A stretch of DNA of 64,000 bases, taken from NCBI RefSeq assembly GCF_034651555.1, contig NZ_JAYEEQ010000002.1:124001-188000 (forward strand), written 5' to 3'. The notes below the pieces were generated by a model. That model was not told the origin of the DNA. It did not search any database and was given only the letters and a program-made list of their open reading frames with translations. Source of the stretch: Aurantibrevibacter litoralis. GTDB taxonomy: Bacteria > Bacteroidota > Bacteroidia > Flavobacteriales > Flavobacteriaceae. This document shows positions 8,897 through 17,425 of the stretch, piece by piece (within the stretch, counting starts at the first letter, position 1; the number at the start of each line of letters is the position of its first letter). A program made the position numbers and the translations under genes.

Positions 8897-9291
8897 TTAA
8901 ATTCGATTATTTTCTCTATCTGCGGATCCAAACTATACCATACCGGACAGGTTCTGGCGGTGTTTTCCAGCACTTTTCTATCTCTTTCAGAGATTGCTTC
9001 CGGAAGAAAAAGTGTCACTTCTATCTTGGAGATACGCCTAGGATCTGCTGCCATATGTTTCACCACTTCGGCCGTGGCGTTGGTTATATCCACGTCCAAC
9101 CCTCTCGCTTTTATACCCATAGTGGTGAGCATGCAACTTGCTAAGGCTGTGGCCACAGTATCGGTAGGTGAAAACGCTTGTCCAAGTCCATTATTATCTA
9201 CAGGGGCATCGGTAATAAAAGAATCGCCAGACCTTATATGTTCGCATGTGGTTCTTAAATTTCCAGTATAGGTTACTTTTGAAGTAGTCAT
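8884..9291 (-). CDS. OsmC/Ohr family peroxide-reducing protein
   Basis: OsmC-fold thiol peroxidase, 135 residues. The two redox cysteines of the family are Cys53 (in ASCMLTTMG) and Cys115 (in TARTCPV). Members reduce organic hydroperoxides using dithiols. There is no signal peptide, so it is cytosolic. The start at 9291 lies 6 bases past the stop of the LysM gene and the stop overlaps the DUF922 gene, so it is embedded in the guaA operon. Confidence 0.92.
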   Translation of the reverse strand: MTTSKVTYTGNLRTTCEHIRSGDSFITDAPVDNNGLGQAFSPTDTVATALASCMLTTMGIKARGLDVDITNATAEVVKHMAADPRRISKIEVTLFLPEAISERDRKVLENTARTCPVWYSLDPQIEKIIEFNWVG

Positions 9292-9297
9292 AGGTTT

Positions 9298-11451
9298 TTA
9301 TTTTGCTTCACTTAATTGCATGTCTTGAAGGGTTACTACATAAGTGGCCTTATTAAAATACCCGGAAACGCTATCTTTGGTGTAATTAAATTTATTACCG
9401 GAATACGCTGTTTCGCCTATGAATCGCGACGCTTCAAACAAATCGTTTTTATAGGCTAATTTTAATAATAGGTCGAGCATAATATCAAACCCTCTAACGG
9501 CATATCGATCGGGTTCTATTCCAAATCGTTTTTTATACAATTTCACAAAAGAGTCGTTAGATCCTTCCAAAAAGGTTGATGGATACGTAAAACGTAGATT
9601 GGACAAATGCGTAGAGGAAACCACATCATTATCAAATGCCCTATTTTTGTCTGTTGTAAACATTTTAATTTTTACCTCGGTGTTCATGGCCGAATTTAGA
9701 ATGGAGCAGGCACTTGAGATTAAACTAAAATTATCCGTTTCCAAAAACACCCAGTTTTCCTTGTCGTTTGCCAAAAGATTGGTGAAATCCTGAATATTTA
9801 TCGATAAATTGTCCTTTAAATGTACCAATTTAGCATTGGGGAAAGTGGCTAAAATTTGTTGCTGTGCGTCTTTGTGTTTTTCGTCGGCGATAATAATTAC
9901 CTGTTCGGTTGTCCATTTATCACGAGCAAAATCCAAGACTCGTTCCCTTAACACAGCCTCAGAGGCTGAAGAAAAGAATACATTTTCTAGACTAATATCG
10001 CTTTTGGAAGACAAGGGTGCAATAACCGGCACATCATAACCTTCGGCTTTTACAGCTACTTCCTGCAAGGATTTTCCATCTAAGGGCCCAAAAATAGCAC
10101 TGAGTTCGTTAAGCGACTCTTGGGCCAAAATGGTGCGTACTCTGGCCAAACTTAATTCGGTGTCCACGGTTTTTACATCTACGGAAACACCCAATTTTTT
10201 AATAGAATCTAGCGCCACCAAAGCCCCGGAATACAATCCTAAACTATATTTTAGGGCGTTGCTTGTTTCTAAGGTAGTTCTTGTGGCTTCGGTATCGGCT
10301 AAATTTAATTTATCTAACCGGAACGGTAATAAGATAAGTACTTTAGGTTTATTAAAAGGATTAATACTATCTGCCAAGTTAATCTTGTCCAGTATTAAGG
10401 CATTTTTCACCTCCAAGTCATTCGCTTTATCTTTGGGTAGTTTTAATACCATACCTGCTTTAAGTCCTGTTGCCAGCTCCGGATTAAGTTCTAAAAGTGC
10501 TGCGTAAGATATGCCCAAGGCACGTGTAAGCGAAAAAATAGTTTGCTTGGGTTTTACTTCATAAAATATAAAATTATCGGTGGTAATTTCTAGCTTCGGT
10601 GTTTTTTTAACAGGAAGTCTAATAACCATACCCTCTTGAAGTCCACGTTCCGCTACTTCCGGGTTTAGTTTTATGATCTCATCCGAAGTAACCCCAAACT
10701 CCTTTTGCATGGAATAAAAGGTTTGCTTTTTTGGAATGGTGTAGGAGTTGTATAATTGTACTTCTTGCTCTTTAAGGGTACTCCCCTTTAATTTAGGTAA
10801 CCGTAGAATTTGCCCAAGACCTAAATAATTGCTGTTTTGCGCAAGTTCCGGATTCAACTTTAAAAGACTATCGATAGTTATACCATATTTATGGGCAATA
10901 CTCCATCGTGTTTCTTTTTCTTGAACAGCATACGTTTCTAAATCGGCTTCATTTAGCACGTTTTCAGCCGTACGCACCGTTTTATATTTTGGGATTTTCA
11001 GGAGCATCCCCTTACTAAGCGGCTGGGCGTATAGTTCTCGATTATATTTCTTTAAGTCGTCTTCCCTAATCTCATAGCGTTTGGCAATACTGTATATGGT
11101 TTCCTTTTTGCGCACCTTGTGCGATCCAAAACCAATAGGTTCGTCTTGGGCTGTTGTTTCGGTGAACTTTTTGGTGTTTCTTGCCTCTTGCTTAGCTATC
11201 GGTGCATTTATAGCCGTAATTTGCCCCACAGGGATTACCAAAATCGTATTGGGAGTTATGACCGTGCCTTGTTTTATTTCTTTATTCTGAGAAAGAATAC
11301 TGTAAGGCGTAACCCGATACTGTTTTGCGATACTTTCAAGGGTCTCTCCTTCTTTAACGGCATGACTGATGAATTGCTGGGCGGTTACCGTAGAAAAACA
11401 AAACCACAAACAGACCAGTGCTACTCTAGTAATAAACGTTATGTGCTGCAT
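9298..11451 (-). CDS. Five-LysM protein with periplasmic-binding-protein-like domain
   Basis: Exported peptidoglycan-binding protein of 717 residues. A signal peptide ends near residue 24 (FSTVTAQQ). Five LysM domains follow at roughly 28-75, 110-155, 172-220, 235-283 and 297-345, each with the V(K/R)xxETxxSIA...Y.I pattern. The rest (about 375-690) has the alternating fold of a type I periplasmic-binding protein: KVLILLPF, a SGALVALDSIKKLG stretch, LSAIFGPLDGK, VPVIAPLSSKSD and VIIIADEKHKD. The same fold follows a TPR region in LpoA, the activator of PBP1A, so a wall-synthesis regulator is possible; this is inference. I chose the ATG at 11451, 2 bases past the guaA stop; an ATG at 11463 would overlap guaA. 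Confidence 0.88.
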   Translation of the reverse strand: MQHITFITRVALVCLWFCFSTVTAQQFISHAVKEGETLESIAKQYRVTPYSILSQNKEIKQGTVITPNTILVIPVGQITAINAPIAKQEARNTKKFTETTAQDEPIGFGSHKVRKKETIYSIAKRYEIREDDLKKYNRELYAQPLSKGMLLKIPKYKTVRTAENVLNEADLETYAVQEKETRWSIAHKYGITIDSLLKLNPELAQNSNYLGLGQILRLPKLKGSTLKEQEVQLYNSYTIPKKQTFYSMQKEFGVTSDEIIKLNPEVAERGLQEGMVIRLPVKKTPKLEITTDNFIFYEVKPKQTIFSLTRALGISYAALLELNPELATGLKAGMVLKLPKDKANDLEVKNALILDKINLADSINPFNKPKVLILLPFRLDKLNLADTEATRTTLETSNALKYSLGLYSGALVALDSIKKLGVSVDVKTVDTELSLARVRTILAQESLNELSAIFGPLDGKSLQEVAVKAEGYDVPVIAPLSSKSDISLENVFFSSASEAVLRERVLDFARDKWTTEQVIIIADEKHKDAQQQILATFPNAKLVHLKDNLSINIQDFTNLLANDKENWVFLETDNFSLISSACSILNSAMNTEVKIKMFTTDKNRAFDNDVVSSTHLSNLRFTYPSTFLEGSNDSFVKLYKKRFGIEPDRYAVRGFDIMLDLLLKLAYKNDLFEASRFIGETAYSGNKFNYTKDSVSGYFNKATYVVTLQDMQLSEAK

Positions 11452-11453
11452 CT

Positions 11454-12986
11454 TTATTCCCATTCTATGGTTGCTGGAGGTTTTGAACTAATATCGTAAA
11501 CAACCCGGTTAACTCCTTTCACCTTATTGATAATTTCATTAGATGTTTTTTGTAAAAACTCATAGGGTAAATTTACCCAATCGGCAGTCATCCCATCTGT
11601 GCTTTCTACAGCACGCAGGGCAACACATTTTTCATAGGTTCGCTCATCGCCCATCACACCCACACTTTGTACCGGCAAAAGCATAGCTCCGGCCTGCCAA
11701 ACACTATCATATAATCCCCATTTTTTTAATCCATTGATAAATATAGCATCAACCTCTTGCAAAATGGCCACCTTTTCGGCAGTAATATCTCCGAGGATAC
11801 GAATACCCAATCCCGGCCCAGGAAAAGGGTGTCGACCTAAAAGAGACGGCACTATTCCCATGCTCGCTCCCACACGTCTTACCTCATCTTTAAACAACAT
11901 TTTTAATGGTTCTACTACTTTAAGTTTCATAAAATCGGGAAGTCCACCTACATTATGATGGCTTTTAATAGTGGCAGAAGGCCCTCCTGTAACCGAAATA
12001 GATTCTATTACATCGGGATAAATAGTGCCTTGCGCCAACCATTTTACATTCTGAACAAGATGTGCTTCGTGATCAAAAACCTCAATAAATACCCTCCCAA
12101 TTATTTTTCGCTTTTTCTCCGGATCGCTTTCTCCTGCCAAAGCTTCCAAAAAGCGTGCCGAAGCATCTACACCCTTTACATTAAGTCCCATGTCTTTGTA
12201 TTGGTGCAGCACGTCTTCAAACTCATTTTTTCGCAAAAGACCGTTGTTCACAAAAATACAATAGAGCTGTTTCCCGATGGCTTTATGTAATAACACAGCG
12301 GCCACGGAAGAATCTACGCCACCCGATAATCCCAGCACCACTTTGTCTTGACCTAATTGCTGCTGTAAAGCTGATACTGTGCTTTCTACAAAAGCGTCGG
12401 GAGTCCATGTCTGAGCCACTCCGGCTATCTTTACCAAAAAATTTTCCAATATTTTTTTTCCATCGGTAGTATGATAGACCTCTGGATGAAATTGAATGCC
12501 ATAGGTGTCTTCCCCTTCAAATTTATACGCAGCATTCTCCACATCATCAGTGCTCGCCAAGCGAACGGTATGCTCAGGAAGTTCCTTTATGGTGTCGGCA
12601 TGACTCATCCAAACCTGGCTACCTTCGGAAATATCCTCAAAAAAAAGATGGTTCTTATTGATATAAGAAAGGTTAGCCCTACCGTATTCTCTGTTATTAG
12701 ACGCCGCCACCAAACCTCCGTTAAAATGCGCTAAATATTGTGCGCCGTAACAAACACCCAATAAGGGTTTAATACCTTTAATTTTTGAAAGATCGGGGTG
12801 CAGCGCCTTATCTGAACGTACCGAAAAAGGGGAACCGGAGAGTATCACCGCCTTATAGGAGGAGAGGTCTTCCGGCAAGTGGTTGAAGGGTTTTATTTCA
12901 CAAAAAATCTGTAATTCGCGAACCCGCCTAGCAATGAGTTGGGTGTATTGCGAACCAAAATCTAAAATAAGGACGTTATTTTGCAT
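11454..12986 (-). CDS. guaA: GMP synthase (glutamine-hydrolysing)
   Basis: Converts XMP to GMP with ATP and glutamine. 510 residues from the ATG at 12986 (MQNNVLILDFGSQYTQLIARR), the classic GuaA start; the frame is open to 13088 but the extra 34 residues are not part of the family. Amidotransferase domain: nucleophile Cys in LLGVCYGAQ and the FHPEV motif. ATP pyrophosphatase domain: SGGVDSS PP-loop. The C-terminal dimerisation domain ends PPATIEWE, as is universal. It is the first gene of a five-gene minus-strand run and diverges from the GH65-like gene. Confidence 0.97.
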   Translation of the reverse strand: MQNNVLILDFGSQYTQLIARRVRELQIFCEIKPFNHLPEDLSSYKAVILSGSPFSVRSDKALHPDLSKIKGIKPLLGVCYGAQYLAHFNGGLVAASNNREYGRANLSYINKNHLFFEDISEGSQVWMSHADTIKELPEHTVRLASTDDVENAAYKFEGEDTYGIQFHPEVYHTTDGKKILENFLVKIAGVAQTWTPDAFVESTVSALQQQLGQDKVVLGLSGGVDSSVAAVLLHKAIGKQLYCIFVNNGLLRKNEFEDVLHQYKDMGLNVKGVDASARFLEALAGESDPEKKRKIIGRVFIEVFDHEAHLVQNVKWLAQGTIYPDVIESISVTGGPSATIKSHHNVGGLPDFMKLKVVEPLKMLFKDEVRRVGASMGIVPSLLGRHPFPGPGLGIRILGDITAEKVAILQEVDAIFINGLKKWGLYDSVWQAGAMLLPVQSVGVMGDERTYEKCVALRAVESTDGMTADWVNLPYEFLQKTSNEIINKVKGVNRVVYDISSKPPATIEWE

Positions 12987-13065
12987 GGGCAAAAATAGTA
13001 AAATGTAAATTTTGTTAAAGTATCTTTTAAGTATATTTACAAATATTCCGCAAAAAATAATCTCC

Positions 13066-15096
13066 ATGAAGCGATCCGCACTTACCATTGCCTTATGCTT
13101 GCCCTTTATCTTAGTGGCTCAGACCGATGGTTGGTCCATTAGTGCTTCGAAAGTAGAAAAATATACAGGTATTGTCACTGCCAATGGACGCATTGGTATT
13201 CTTCCGGAGGACAAGCCTTTTCAAACCAAATCAATTATTCTTAATAACGTTTACGACAAGGAATCTCCACTTGGGGTAAGTAAAATTTTATTGGGGATGA
13301 ATTTTGCCAATTTGGAGGTAGAAATTGATGGCGAAAGAATTACGGCGCAAAATGTAAAAGATTGGCAACAGGTTTTAGACATGAAAACCGCTGCTTTTAC
13401 GACTTCTTTTACCTTTAAAGACAAAGCAAAGGTTACGTACACTATATATGCGCTTCGCAACATTCCTTATGCAGGTTATGTAGATATTAAAGTGGTTCCA
13501 TTAAAGCCAATTTTACTGAAGGCAGCCGGTAAAATAAGTACGCCTGAAGAGTATGTAGATCCTATAAGCACCTTTCGGGTATTAGAAGATTTAGAGACCA
13601 CAATGCCCATACTACAAACCGTGGCAAAAAGTAGACTCCAAAGACATACGGTGGCCACATCTGCCACGTTTATTTGGCATGCGATTAATTCTACAAGAGA
13701 ACATCAGAGGCCCAAATTAGTGCACGAAAAGGCATCAGCCTACGACCATAGATTGGTTTTTGAGATGGGTTTAAAAAAGGACGAAGTTTTTGAATTTGCT
13801 TGGACGGGAGCCGAGTGTACTACACAGGATTTTGCCGACCCCCAAACGGAATCGGAACGTTTTGTGATCTTTAATTTATTAACCCCAAGAGAAGCACTTT
13901 TAGAACAACACAAAAAATTATGGAACACCCTCTGGGAAGGCGATATTGAAATTGAAGGTAATCTTCAGGATCAATTGGATGTGCGCTTGGCCCTATACCA
14001 CTTGTACGCTTTTTCGCGAGGCGACTCCAATTTAAGTATAGCCCCTATGGGGTTATCTTCCCAGAATTATAACGGACATATTTTCTGGGATACCGAGTTA
14101 TGGATGTTTCCTCCATTACTCCTATTAAATCAGGACATTGCCCGTTCTTTGGTAAATTACCGTTCTGATCGTTTGGAAAAGGCAAAGGAAAAAGCCATCA
14201 ATTTTGGCTATAAAGGAGCCATGTTTCCTTGGGAAAGTGATGATACCGGAGAAGAAGCAACTCCGGCATGGGCCTTAACGGGTACTTTTGAGCATCATAT
14301 AACGGCCGATGTCTCCATTGCCTTTTGGAATTATTACCGGGTAACTAAAAATTTGGATTGGCTTACTCAAAAAGGCTATCCTTTAATGAAGGAGGTGGCG
14401 GACTATTGGGTAAGCCGAAGTACCAAAAATACAGACGGAAGTTATTCCATTAAAAATGTAGTAGGTGCCAATGAATTTGCGCCAAATGTAGATGACAATG
14501 CCTTTACCAACGGTTCTGCCATTACGGCACTCCAATTTGCAACGTTGGCCGCAAAAGAGGTTGGTGAAACGCCCAATCCGCATTGGAATGAATTGGCTTC
14601 TAATATCGTTATTTTAAAATTTTCGGATGGCACTACCAAAGAACATCAAAACTACGCCGGTGAACGCATAAAACAGGCCGATGTTAACTTGCTTACCTAT
14701 CCATTGACCATAATTAACGACAAAGAAACCGTTTTAAAAGACCTTCACTATTATGAACCCAAACTGGCTGAAGAAGGCCCCGCTATGGGACAATCTGTTT
14801 TTGCTGTAATTTATGCCCGTCTTGGCAATGCTAAGGAGGCGTACCGCCTGTACAAACGAAGTTATGAACCCAATAAGCGCCCTCCTTTCGGAGCTTTAGC
14901 AGAAGCAGCAACCAGTGATAACCCCTATTTTGCCACAGGTGCCGGTGGCATGCTACAAGTGGTACTGTTTGGTTTCGGTGGATTGGATATTACAGAGGAA
15001 GGCATCGTTCAAAAAAATCCGATTTTGCCTGAAGCATGGAAATCGCTCACCTTAAAAGGAGTAGGACCTAATAAGCAAACTTTCGTCATTAAATAA
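13066..15096 (+). CDS. Secreted glycoside hydrolase family 65-like enzyme
   Basis: Exported (alpha/alpha)6-barrel glycosidase or phosphorylase of 676 residues. The ATG at 13066 gives a signal peptide ending LVAQ; the ATG-less extension to 13012 is discarded. GH65 features: beta-sandwich N-terminal domain, then NGHIFWDTELWMFPPLLLL, GAMFPWESDDTGEEATP, the likely general-acid Glu470 in VVGANEFAP followed by DDNAFTN, then KQADVNLLTYP and AMGQSVFAVIYARLG. The family covers maltose, trehalose and kojibiose phosphorylases, acid trehalase and human glucosylgalactosylhydroxylysine glucosidase. The WPWES-like motif recalls that last, hydrolytic subgroup. The exact disaccharide cannot be read from sequence. 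A terminator follows. Confidence 0.88.
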   Translation: MKRSALTIALCLPFILVAQTDGWSISASKVEKYTGIVTANGRIGILPEDKPFQTKSIILNNVYDKESPLGVSKILLGMNFANLEVEIDGERITAQNVKDWQQVLDMKTAAFTTSFTFKDKAKVTYTIYALRNIPYAGYVDIKVVPLKPILLKAAGKISTPEEYVDPISTFRVLEDLETTMPILQTVAKSRLQRHTVATSATFIWHAINSTREHQRPKLVHEKASAYDHRLVFEMGLKKDEVFEFAWTGAECTTQDFADPQTESERFVIFNLLTPREALLEQHKKLWNTLWEGDIEIEGNLQDQLDVRLALYHLYAFSRGDSNLSIAPMGLSSQNYNGHIFWDTELWMFPPLLLLNQDIARSLVNYRSDRLEKAKEKAINFGYKGAMFPWESDDTGEEATPAWALTGTFEHHITADVSIAFWNYYRVTKNLDWLTQKGYPLMKEVADYWVSRSTKNTDGSYSIKNVVGANEFAPNVDDNAFTNGSAITALQFATLAAKEVGETPNPHWNELASNIVILKFSDGTTKEHQNYAGERIKQADVNLLTYPLTIINDKETVLKDLHYYEPKLAEEGPAMGQSVFAVIYARLGNAKEAYRLYKRSYEPNKRPPFGALAEAATSDNPYFATGAGGMLQVVLFGFGGLDITEEGIVQKNPILPEAWKSLTLKGVGPNKQTFVIK

Positions 15097-15097
15097 C

Positions 15098-15126
15098 AAA
15101 AGCCCGGGAACCAACCGGGCTTTTAA
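15098..15126 (+). terminator. Terminator of the GH65-like gene
   Basis: AAAAGCCCGG (15098-15107) pairs with CCGGGCTTTT (15115-15124) around a 7-base loop. The stem starts one base past the stop codon. Confidence 0.85.
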
Positions 15127-15420
15127 CTAAAAATCAAACCAACCAAACAAATTAATAATTCAATATCCCGTTGTGCATTTAGCTTATTTAGTACCTATTT
15201 AATCCTAAAATCTTCATTAGTTGCCTCGATCCTGAAGGAAGTAATGACGATTTCTTCGATGTATCCTTTAAGGCATGGCAAAACTTAAGGAATCAAAGAA
15301 AAATGAACAACGGGTTTCAATAGTATTTCTTTTTCACAGCAATTTTATTATAGAACAACTTCATTCTAAAAAACCCTACCTCAATTTATAATTTTTTACC
15401 TTTATACAAAATAAGTGGCA
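15127..15420. other. Intergenic stretch, no gene seen
   Basis: AT-rich spacer of about 290 bases between the GH65-like terminator and the PNPOx-like gene. No open frame, RNA gene or repeat was seen. A TACCTTTA box close to the downstream start resembles a -7 element, but no matching -33 TTG is present. Confidence 0.5.
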
Positions 15421-15966
15421 ATGCAAGACCAAAGGCTACAGGAGGTAAAAGAGGCGTTACAGCAAAGCCTACATCAAAAAACCCATCCCTTTCGCTTTAT
15501 GGCACTGGGCACTGTGGATGCACATAATGCTCCGAGCTTGAGAACAGTAGTGCTTCGAGACATTTCAGAACATTTCAACCTTATCTTCTACACTGACATG
15601 CGAACCGAAAAAATTCGTCATATCAAAAAAAACAACAAGGTTTCCCTGCTGCTGTACAACCCCGATACCTTTCTGCAATTAAAAATAGACGGAATAGCGC
15701 ATATCCATAACGCAATGGAATCTCATAAGGCTATTTGGGAGACTATGCACGCGAACGCCAAGCGAGATTATACCGCAGCCTTGCCACCGGGCGCTCCTTT
15801 GGATACAGATACTGAATTGACTTTTTTGACAGATAAAAATTATTTCTGTAGTGTGGAAGTGGCTCCCTACAGCATCGATTACTTAAAACTACAAAAACCG
15901 CATCATCTAAGAATTCGTTTCACAAAAACAAAAGAGATGTGGCAAAGTGCTATTGTAGTACCCTAG
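15421..15966 (+). CDS. Pyridoxamine 5'-phosphate oxidase-like flavoprotein
   Basis: 181-residue member of the FMN-binding split-barrel (PNPOx-like) superfamily. Typical elements are FRFMALGTVDAHNAPSLRTVVLRD, FYTDMRTEKIRHIKKNNKVSLLLYNP and an aromatic C-terminal segment before VAPYSIDYLKL. Its arrangement resembles PNPOx-like proteins of uncharacterised substrate rather than PdxH itself, because the C-terminal PdxH signature is missing. I use the ATG at 15421; a GTG two codons upstream is also open. The gene converges on the PLP decarboxylase with only 9 bases between the stops. Confidence 0.8.
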   Translation: MQDQRLQEVKEALQQSLHQKTHPFRFMALGTVDAHNAPSLRTVVLRDISEHFNLIFYTDMRTEKIRHIKKNNKVSLLLYNPDTFLQLKIDGIAHIHNAMESHKAIWETMHANAKRDYTAALPPGAPLDTDTELTFLTDKNYFCSVEVAPYSIDYLKLQKPHHLRIRFTKTKEMWQSAIVVP

Positions 15967-15975
15967 GCACTATCT

Positions 15976-17346
15976 TTAGGCCATGCTATTCAATATATCT
16001 TTAATATCCTTTTCTGTAGTATCCGGATTTATAAAACAAAATCGGGACACCGTTTCGGACACCCCATTAGTGTTCCATTTGGTGGGGGTTACCAAACAAA
16101 ATCCGTCGCGATGATTTCTGTAGGTCCAATTTCGGTAATCTTCCGGAGACCAACCTATTCTACGAAAAAGCACACAGGACAAACTGGGTTTGCGCACTAA
16201 TTCTAATTGGGGATTTTGATCGATAAATGATCCTGCCATTTCGGCTAATTGTATTCCTCTTTCTACTGCGGCACTGTACAAATCGGTTCCGTGCATCGCC
16301 AAAGAAAACCATAAGGGAAGCCCACGAACCCTTCTGGTGAGTTGAATTTGATAATCTGCCGGATTAAAACCATGCGCACCATCATCACTAAAAATATCGA
16401 GATAGGAACCGTGCTGGGCATGCGCTTCCTTGGCCAGTTTTGGTTCTTTATAAATAACCGCACCACAATCGTAGGGTGAAAACAACCACTTGTGTGGATC
16501 TATGGTAACACTATCTGCCCTTTCGATACCATTAAAAAGATGGCGTACCGAGGGTGCTGCTAGGGCACCGCCGCCATAGGCCGCATCGACATGAAACCAC
16601 AACTTTTCTTCCTCACATACATTCGCAATCCCGGATAAATCGTCGATAATGCCTGCGTTGGTTGTACCACCCGTACCGACCACTGCAAAAAGGCGCTTGC
16701 GTTGTGTAGGCTCTAATTGTTGTATTTTTAAACGCAAATCGGTTTCGGTCATGCGTTCTTCTGTTTCTACCAACTCCACATCGGCATCAATAACCTTTGC
16801 CATGGCCTTAATGGAGGAGTGCGCCCCGCTTGAGGTTAAAATAAGGGCTTTCACACCCACGTGATCCGGGTTTTTGCGCCAGTTTTCTCGAGCGGTTACC
16901 ATAGCTGATAAATTGGCTGCCGTGCCCCCACTGGTAAAAACCCCAAACGTGCCTTTGGGCATTCCGGTAAGCGATACCAACCAATGCATGGCTTCATTTT
17001 CTGCAAAAATGCCCCCTGCACCTTCCATCCAATACGCCCCGTGTATACTAGAGGCCGATGTTACCAAATCGAACATAATAGCCGCCCTTGTAGGTGCAGC
17101 CGGAACAAAGGCAAGATGGCGGGGATGGTCTATGGGTACTGTGGCTTTTACCAAAACATCTTTAAATAATTGAAAGGCATTTTCCCCGCCAATTCCTTTT
17201 GGGGTTATGGTTTCCCCTACGAGTTCTTTTAGTTCTTCTTCCCGTTTGGGGCGACCCAATTCCGGTGCCGTACTGGTTATTCGGTGAATGGCATATTTCA
17301 TGACATCTAATGTCATTTCTATAAGACCCATGTCGATATTATGCAT
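15976..17346 (-). CDS. PLP-dependent group II amino acid decarboxylase
   Basis: 456-residue enzyme of the glutamate/aromatic amino acid decarboxylase family. The PLP lysine is in SVTIDPHKWLFSPYDCG; the cofactor site also shows FTSGGTAANLSAM, FHVDAAYGGG and the VGTGGTTNAG loop. The substrate pocket begins HPRHLAFVPAAPT, where aromatic decarboxylases have a HPxFxGY-like segment. The product is an amine from an aromatic or acidic amino acid; specificity is not readable. No signal peptide. Downstream of bshC with a 79-base gap on the same strand, so possibly co-transcribed. Confidence 0.88.
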   Translation of the reverse strand: MHNIDMGLIEMTLDVMKYAIHRITSTAPELGRPKREEELKELVGETITPKGIGGENAFQLFKDVLVKATVPIDHPRHLAFVPAAPTRAAIMFDLVTSASSIHGAYWMEGAGGIFAENEAMHWLVSLTGMPKGTFGVFTSGGTAANLSAMVTARENWRKNPDHVGVKALILTSSGAHSSIKAMAKVIDADVELVETEERMTETDLRLKIQQLEPTQRKRLFAVVGTGGTTNAGIIDDLSGIANVCEEEKLWFHVDAAYGGGALAAPSVRHLFNGIERADSVTIDPHKWLFSPYDCGAVIYKEPKLAKEAHAQHGSYLDIFSDDGAHGFNPADYQIQLTRRVRGLPLWFSLAMHGTDLYSAAVERGIQLAEMAGSFIDQNPQLELVRKPSLSCVLFRRIGWSPEDYRNWTYRNHRDGFCLVTPTKWNTNGVSETVSRFCFINPDTTEKDIKDILNSMA

Positions 17347-17425
17347 ATAGAAAAATTTAATCTAAAAGTACCAAAAATAGGATGCGAAGTTGCAAACCGA
17401 TGTCAAATTTCCATACAAGCAGGGT

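Noticed and set aside
12987..13065. TATTTTTG box (minus strand) before guaA as promoter
   Set aside because: It ends only 3 bases before the ATG and has no -33 TTG, so it would imply a leaderless transcript without further support.
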